Shown one piece after another: positions 15,127-19,383 of a DNA stretch of 19,383 bases (its first letter is position 1; the number at the start of each line of letters is the position of its first letter). Source of the DNA: Bacillota bacterium (GTDB lineage: Bacteria > Bacillota > Clostridia > Clostridiales > Caloramatoraceae). A program made the position numbers and the translations under genes. The stretch is taken from the NCBI GenBank assembly GCA_023389275.1, contig JAEWEN010000006.1, positions 1-19,383 of the forward strand. Reading direction: 5' to 3'. The notes under the pieces are model-generated. The model was not told the DNA's origin. It ran no database searches and worked only from the letters and a program-made list of their open reading frames with translations.

Positions 15127-16482
15127 CTATTTCTTAAAAAAGTCTAGTAATCCAATACTACTTAAAAACACAACTATTATACAAATAGGTGCTACATATT
15201 TTATAATTACATACCAAATATTAAAAATCCATCTAGCTAAAGGTTTTGGAGTACAAAACTCTTTAAAGATTTCTTCTTTTTTAATTTTTAATGGTAAAAA
15301 TATAGAAATTAAAAGTGCACCAAGTGGCATTAAAATATTGCTTACTAAATAATCACATGTATCAAAAAAGTTTTTGCCAAATATAGTAAAGTCAGAAAGA
15401 ACTCCTGATGAAAGAGTTGATGGAATACCAAATATAAATATTGCTATACCAACAATCCATGCCCATTTCTTTCTTTTAGTATTATCTCCCTTAGTTACTG
15501 AGCCAACTATAACTTCAAGCATTGAAAAAGCTGATGTTAAAGCTGCAAATAAAAATAAAATTAGAAAGGCAATAAAGAAAACCATTCCAAAATGTATTTT
15601 ACTAAATACATTAGGTAAAACATTAAAAAGTAGTGATGGACCTTGACTTGGTTCAAGACCAAATGAAAATACTCCAGGGAAAATAGCAAGACCAGATAGA
15701 AGTATAATAAATAAGTTCATACCAACTATTGAAATTGCTGAAGAGTTAAGGTTTGTATTTTTAGGTAAATACGCACCATAGGTTACCATTCCAGACACAC
15801 CAAGGCTTAAAGCGAAAAATGACTGACCTAGTGCAAATAAAATAGATTCAGATGTAATTTTGCTAAAGTCAGGTTTTAGTAAAAATTCTACTCCAAGCAT
15901 AGCATTATCTAATGTTAAAGAACGCACTACTATAATAATGAAAATAATAAAAAGTGCAGGCATCATTATTTTGCTAGCTTTTTCTATTCCAGATTCTACC
16001 CCTTTAGATATTACTACAATTGTAAGAATAACAAAGATTAAATGTGCAGTTAATGATAAAAAAGGATTTGATGAAATAGATGTAAAAAGATTAGCATATC
16101 CTTCAGGAGTAAGACCTGAAAGTGAGCCTGTTAACCCTTTAAATATATAAATCAAAATCCATCCACCTATAACACTATAAAATGATAGAAGAATGAAAAC
16201 TGTAATATTACCAAGAATTCCAATTAGATTCCACTTTGTACCAGGTGCAATAGTAGTATATGCTTCAATAGCATTTTTCCCAGTTTTACGTCCTATAATA
16301 AACTCACCAAGTAGTAATGGTAATCCAAGAAATACTGTAAAGACAATAAACATTAAGAAAAATGCTCCGCCTCCACTAATACCAGCTACATATGGAAACT
16401 TCCAAATAGCACCAAGTCCTATGGCAGCTCCAGCAGCGGATAAAATAAATCCGATTCTTGAGGAGAATTGATTATTCGCCAT
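15127..16482 (-). CDS. Sodium-dependent transporter, NSS/SNF family (copy 2)
   Basis: This is a second LeuT-fold NSS symporter, 451 residues, very similar to the next gene downstream along nearly its whole length (roughly four residues in five by eye). TM1 is AAGAAIGLGAIWKFPY with the same Ala25/Lys28 replacements. TM6 reads FALSLGVSGMVTYGAY, so it has Gly and Gly-Ala where copy 1 has Val and Ser-Ser. These positions line the substrate pocket in LeuT, and the two copies may therefore prefer different substrates. The AALTS Na2 motif is kept. GCGGAGG is the ribosome site, and an extended -10 promoter lies upstream. The gene is divergent from the U32 gene and ends in its own terminator. Confidence 0.9.
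   Translation of the reverse strand: MANNQFSSRIGFILSAAGAAIGLGAIWKFPYVAGISGGGAFFLMFIVFTVFLGLPLLLGEFIIGRKTGKNAIEAYTTIAPGTKWNLIGILGNITVFILLSFYSVIGGWILIYIFKGLTGSLSGLTPEGYANLFTSISSNPFLSLTAHLIFVILTIVVISKGVESGIEKASKIMMPALFIIFIIIVVRSLTLDNAMLGVEFLLKPDFSKITSESILFALGQSFFALSLGVSGMVTYGAYLPKNTNLNSSAISIVGMNLFIILLSGLAIFPGVFSFGLEPSQGPSLLFNVLPNVFSKIHFGMVFFIAFLILFLFAALTSAFSMLEVIVGSVTKGDNTKRKKWAWIVGIAIFIFGIPSTLSSGVLSDFTIFGKNFFDTCDYLVSNILMPLGALLISIFLPLKIKKEEIFKEFCTPKPLARWIFNIWYVIIKYVAPICIIVVFLSSIGLLDFFKK
15594..15684. repeat. 91-nt tract shared with the neighbouring paralogue (copy in NSS 2)
   Basis: This is the partner of 14155-14245, with 90 of 91 bases the same and in the same orientation, 1439 bp apart. Confidence 0.85.
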
Positions 16483-16526
16483 ACGCTATACCTCCGCTTA
16501 AAAAATTTGTAAAAATGTATCGATTT

Positions 16527-16555
16527 ATTATATCACAGGGATGAATTGAATGGAA
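16527..16555 (-). promoter_or_regulatory. Predicted extended -10 promoter of NSS transporter copy 2
   Basis: On the minus strand TGATATAAT gives a perfect -10 (16532 to 16527) with the TGn extension. The -35 position, 17 bp away, reads only TTCCAT (16555 to 16550), which fits an extended -10 promoter. Confidence 0.6.
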
Positions 16556-16571
16556 TAATAAAGTAAAAGGC

Positions 16572-16589
16572 AATATAAGTAATATAAGT
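16572..16589 (+). repeat. Tandem 9-bp repeat in the divergent intergenic region
   Basis: AATATAAGT occurs twice without a gap (16572-16580, 16581-16589), between the two divergent promoters. It may be a chance slippage product or a small protein-binding site. Confidence 0.6.
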
Positions 16590-16603
16590 TTTGATTTATT
16601 TTA

Positions 16604-16633
16604 TTGTGTAAATTTATAGTTATTGTATATAAT
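16604..16633 (+). promoter_or_regulatory. Predicted sigma-A promoter of the U32 gene
   Basis: The -35 is TTGTGT (16604-16609) and the -10 is TATAAT (16628-16633), with an 18-bp spacer. The leader is about 30 nt and contains AATAGGAGAA as ribosome site. Confidence 0.55.
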
Positions 16634-16671
16634 TAAACATAAGGCAAAACTAAAGAATAGGAGAATTTTAT

Positions 16672-19086
16672 ATGTCAGAAATATTAGCTCCAGCAGGGAG
16701 TTTTGAATGTTTAAAAGCAGCGGTTTTAAATGGGGCAGATGCTGTTTATATAGGTGGAAGTGAATTTTCAGCAAGAAAATATGCAAGTAACTTTTCAAGG
16801 GAAGAAATAATAGAGGCAGTAAAATATTGTCATTTATATAATGTAAAGCTTTATGTAACAATAAATACACTTTTAAATAATGATGAGGTTATAAAAGCTC
16901 TTGAGTATGCAAAGTTTTTATATGAAGTAGATGTTGATGCTGTTATAGTACAAGATATAGGTTTTATAAAACTTTTAAAAGAATATGTACCAGACCTTGA
17001 AGTACACGGAAGTACACAAATGACAGTTCACAACTTAGAGGGAGTTAACTACCTGTATAACATGGGAATTACAAGGATAGTTTTATCACGTGAGCTTTCA
17101 ATAGAGGAGATAAAATATATAAAGGAAAATACTAAAGCAGAAATAGAAGTTTTTGTTCATGGTGCACTTTGTATATGTTTTTCTGGACAATGTTTATTTA
17201 GTAGTATGATAGGTGGAAGAAGTGGAAATAGAGGTACGTGTGCTCAAAGCTGCAGAATGGAATATAGCTTAGATGGAATGAAAAAAAGCCATATACTATC
17301 TCCTAAAGACTTATCAACACTAGAGTATATAGAAAAATTAGTTGAAATAGGAGTAGATTCTTTAAAAATTGAGGGAAGAATGAAAAGATATGAATATGTT
17401 GCAACAGTTGTTTCTTCCTATAAAAAAGCAATTGAAGGAAAAAGAGAAAAACAAGATATAAAAAATGTAACTCAAATATTTAATAGAGGAGGATTTACCT
17501 CAGCCTTTATGTATAAAAAAGAAGGTAAAAATATGATGAGTTATGAAAGACCTAAAAACTGGGGAACATATCTTGGAACTATTTTAAAATCTAAAGGAAA
17601 GTTTTGTGATATAGCTTTAGATGAAGAGCTAAACCTTGAAGACGGTATTGAAATCTTTGGAAAAGATAAGGGAATTAAGGTTTCGAAAATAAAAAAAGGA
17701 AATACAGAAGTTGTATCAGCTAATAAAGGTGATGTTGTTACTATATATTTAGAAGGTGGAAAAACAGGAGATAAAATATATAAATCATCAGATGCTAAAC
17801 TTTTAGAGGCTGCTAAAAAAAGTGTAGATCCAAAAACACCTCTTAAAAGACTTATTAAAGGAGAATTTGTAGCTAAAATAGGAAAAGAACCTGTATTTAA
17901 TATTGTATTAGAAGATACTAATATATATAAAAACGGAAACCTTTTTAGAAAAGGAGATAAAATAAATCCTATAAAAGCATTAGCTACAGGAGATATAGTA
18001 GAAAAAGCAATAAACAAACCTACAACAAAGGAAAAAATAGAAGAGTCTTTAAGAAAATTAGGGGATACACCATTTGACTTTAAACAGCTAGATATAGACA
18101 TAGAAGAAGGTATAATAATACCAGTTTCAAAGTTAAATGCTATAAGACGTTTAGCTATAGAAAAGTTAATTGATAAATTATATGTAGAAAATAAAGCTTT
18201 AGATATAAATGTTAATTTTCCTAAAAAAGAATTTAATAAAAATAAAAAGTTAATGATAACTACAACTAACATAGAAACAGCTAAAAAGGCACAGGATATA
18301 GGTGTAGATTTGATTTTTTATGGTGGAGATAATTTAAGAGTAAATCCATTAAAATTACGTGAGATTGTAAAATACAAAAATATATATCCTTGGTTTAGTG
18401 AAATAGCTATAGAAGAAGTTGAAAAAATTAAAAATGATATAAAGCTTTTAAAGGAAAATGGAATAGATACTGCATTTTGTTCAAACCTTGGAATATATGC
18501 TATTCTTAAAGAGTATGGATTTAAAGTTTATTTAGATAAAGGATTTAACGTATTTAACTCAAAGGCACTAGAAACCTTTGAAAATGAAGCAGCTCTTTTA
18601 TCACCAGAGCTTACATTAAAACAAATGAAAGTAGCATCAAATTCAACATTAAATAAATCAATAGTAAATATTCATGGAAGACATAAGCTAATGGTAAGTA
18701 GACACTGTCCAGTTGGAAGTGTTAAAGGTGATGGAGGAGACAGATGTAAAACTCTTTGTGAAAATAAAGCTCATTATATGAAAGATAGAATGGGAGAAGA
18801 TTTTCCTATATATACAGACTACTATTGTAGAAGTCATATATACAATTCTAAAAAGTTATCAATGATTGAAAATATGAAAGATGTATTAAGTTTAAATGTA
18901 GAGTATCTTTTAATAAACTTTTTAGATGAAGATGAAAGTGAAGTAGAGCTTACTATAAAAGCATATAAAGATGCAATTGAAAGAGGAGAAAAAGGAGACT
19001 TTAAAATAGAAAGTCTTCAAGAGGATTTAATTAAATTATTAGATGGTAATACTACAAAGGGACATTTTTATAAAGGAGTAATTTAA
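16672..19086 (+). CDS. U32 family protein with DUF3656-type extension (RlhA-like)
   Basis: This is an 804-residue member of the group named peptidase U32. The N-terminal part is barrel-like: EILAPAGSFECLKAAVLNGADAVYIGG (3 onward) and EVHGSTQMTVHN. The U32 signature is EVFVHGALCICFSGQC, with cysteines C167, C174, C190 and C194. Their 7-16-4 spacing matches the four conserved cysteines of E. coli RlhA, which is required for 5-hydroxycytidine in 23S rRNA. B. subtilis relatives (TrhP1/TrhP2) act on tRNA. An RNA hydroxylation role is therefore likelier than proteolysis, by family inference. The middle (about 380-500) looks like DUF3656. The C-terminal region carries another cysteine set (C679, C692, C696, C719). 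It is followed after 17 nt by mutS2, a common clostridial pairing. Confidence 0.88.
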   Translation: MSEILAPAGSFECLKAAVLNGADAVYIGGSEFSARKYASNFSREEIIEAVKYCHLYNVKLYVTINTLLNNDEVIKALEYAKFLYEVDVDAVIVQDIGFIKLLKEYVPDLEVHGSTQMTVHNLEGVNYLYNMGITRIVLSRELSIEEIKYIKENTKAEIEVFVHGALCICFSGQCLFSSMIGGRSGNRGTCAQSCRMEYSLDGMKKSHILSPKDLSTLEYIEKLVEIGVDSLKIEGRMKRYEYVATVVSSYKKAIEGKREKQDIKNVTQIFNRGGFTSAFMYKKEGKNMMSYERPKNWGTYLGTILKSKGKFCDIALDEELNLEDGIEIFGKDKGIKVSKIKKGNTEVVSANKGDVVTIYLEGGKTGDKIYKSSDAKLLEAAKKSVDPKTPLKRLIKGEFVAKIGKEPVFNIVLEDTNIYKNGNLFRKGDKINPIKALATGDIVEKAINKPTTKEKIEESLRKLGDTPFDFKQLDIDIEEGIIIPVSKLNAIRRLAIEKLIDKLYVENKALDINVNFPKKEFNKNKKLMITTTNIETAKKAQDIGVDLIFYGGDNLRVNPLKLREIVKYKNIYPWFSEIAIEEVEKIKNDIKLLKENGIDTAFCSNLGIYAILKEYGFKVYLDKGFNVFNSKALETFENEAALLSPELTLKQMKVASNSTLNKSIVNIHGRHKLMVSRHCPVGSVKGDGGDRCKTLCENKAHYMKDRMGEDFPIYTDYYCRSHIYNSKKLSMIENMKDVLSLNVEYLLINFLDEDESEVELTIKAYKDAIERGEKGDFKIESLQEDLIKLLDGNTTKGHFYKGVI

Positions 19087-19103
19087 AGGGGATTTAAATA
19101 TTT

Positions 19104-19383
19104 ATGAATGAAAAAACACTTAGAATTTTAGAATATGAAAAAATTATAAAAATGCTTAAAAATAAAGCTGTATCTAGTATAGGTAAAAAAACATGTGAAG
19201 AATTACTTCCTTCGTATGTACTTCATGAAGTATCAGAAAGACTAGAGGAAACTAAGGAAGCTATTGATATAGTTTTAAAATGGGGTGGAATTTCATTTGA
19301 TGGAGTTCGTAACGTAGAAGATGCTGTTAAAAGAGCAGAAAAAGGATCAATTTTATCACCTAAGGATCTTTTAGATGTTGCTG
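19104..19383 (+). CDS. mutS2: MutS2 protein, N-terminal part (cut by the window end)
   Basis: The first 93 codons are present: MNEKTLRILEYEKIIKMLKNKA, then GKKTCEELLPS and ERLEETKEAIDIVLKWGGISFDGVRNVEDAVKRAEKGSILSPKDLLDV. This is the typical MutS2 N-terminal domain. The ATPase, KOW-like and Smr domains would lie beyond 19383, so their state is unknown. MutS2 was long tied to suppression of recombination; work in B. subtilis points to splitting of collided ribosomes. AAAGGGGA precedes the ATG by about 12 nt, a slightly long spacing. Close linkage to the U32 gene suggests one transcript. Confidence 0.92.
   Translation, partial: MNEKTLRILEYEKIIKMLKNKAVSSIGKKTCEELLPSYVLHEVSERLEETKEAIDIVLKWGGISFDGVRNVEDAVKRAEKGSILSPKDLLDVA

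Noticed and set aside
17541..18272. A 243-codon minus-strand open frame inside the U32 gene
   Set aside because: It is antisense to a clearly conserved coding region and is phenylalanine/serine/leucine-rich as expected from the complement of an AT-rich gene. It has no ribosome site or recognisable domain.
1..19383. CRISPR arrays, insertion sequences, tRNA/rRNA genes, phage or defence genes
   Set aside because: No regularly spaced repeats, transposase or integrase motifs, tRNA-like folds or nuclease/toxin families were seen on either strand.

Overview
The window is AT-rich with mostly A/T-ending codons and strong AGGAGG-type ribosome binding sites. It carries a tRNA-sensing T-box riboswitch and a gene order typical of low-GC Gram-positives, so it most likely comes from Clostridium sensu stricto or a close relative in the Clostridia. 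This is inferred from gene content, codon use and synteny; no species can be named from the sequence alone. Nothing here resembles a prophage, insertion sequence, CRISPR array or recognisable defence island.

Layout. (1) 38-2622: rplT, the end of a ribosomal operon, then a terminator, then a potassium-uptake pair ktrB-ktrA with its own promoter. (2) 2633-7133: a SPOUT 2'-O-methyltransferase gene overlaps the ktrA neighbourhood without a gap. It is followed by a promoter, a complete Phe-specific T-box leader, and pheS-pheT. (3) 7227-7808: a long coiled-coil form of zapA, possibly with a sigma-H-type promoter. (4) 7949-16482: a block that looks accessory. It contains an orphan tail-anchored protein, the arginine genes argB-argD (minus) divergent from argC-argJ (plus), a lipoprotein with 11-residue repeats, and two tandem paralogous NSS-family sodium-coupled transporters (minus). 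(5) 16672 to the end: a long U32-family protein (RlhA-like) and the start of mutS2.

How it works together. The conserved genes serve translation: a ribosomal protein, an rRNA methyltransferase, PheRS under T-box control, a U32 RNA-hydroxylation-type protein, and MutS2. The arg genes cover the steps from N-acetylglutamate to ornithine (ArgB kinase, ArgC reductase, ArgD transaminase, ArgJ transacetylase). They are driven from a 164-bp divergent control region with two back-to-back promoters. Each -35 box is overlapped by a similar 16-bp palindrome, one of which closely fits the ARG-box consensus. Almost every transcription unit in the middle block ends in a clear intrinsic terminator, several of them bidirectional.

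The most interesting points are the symmetric arg control region; the NSS paralogues lacking the canonical Na1-site Asn and sharing a 91-nt tract with one mismatch; a hairpin very close to the lipoprotein start; and the second cysteine cluster in the U32 protein. I see no convincing wholly new system in the window.
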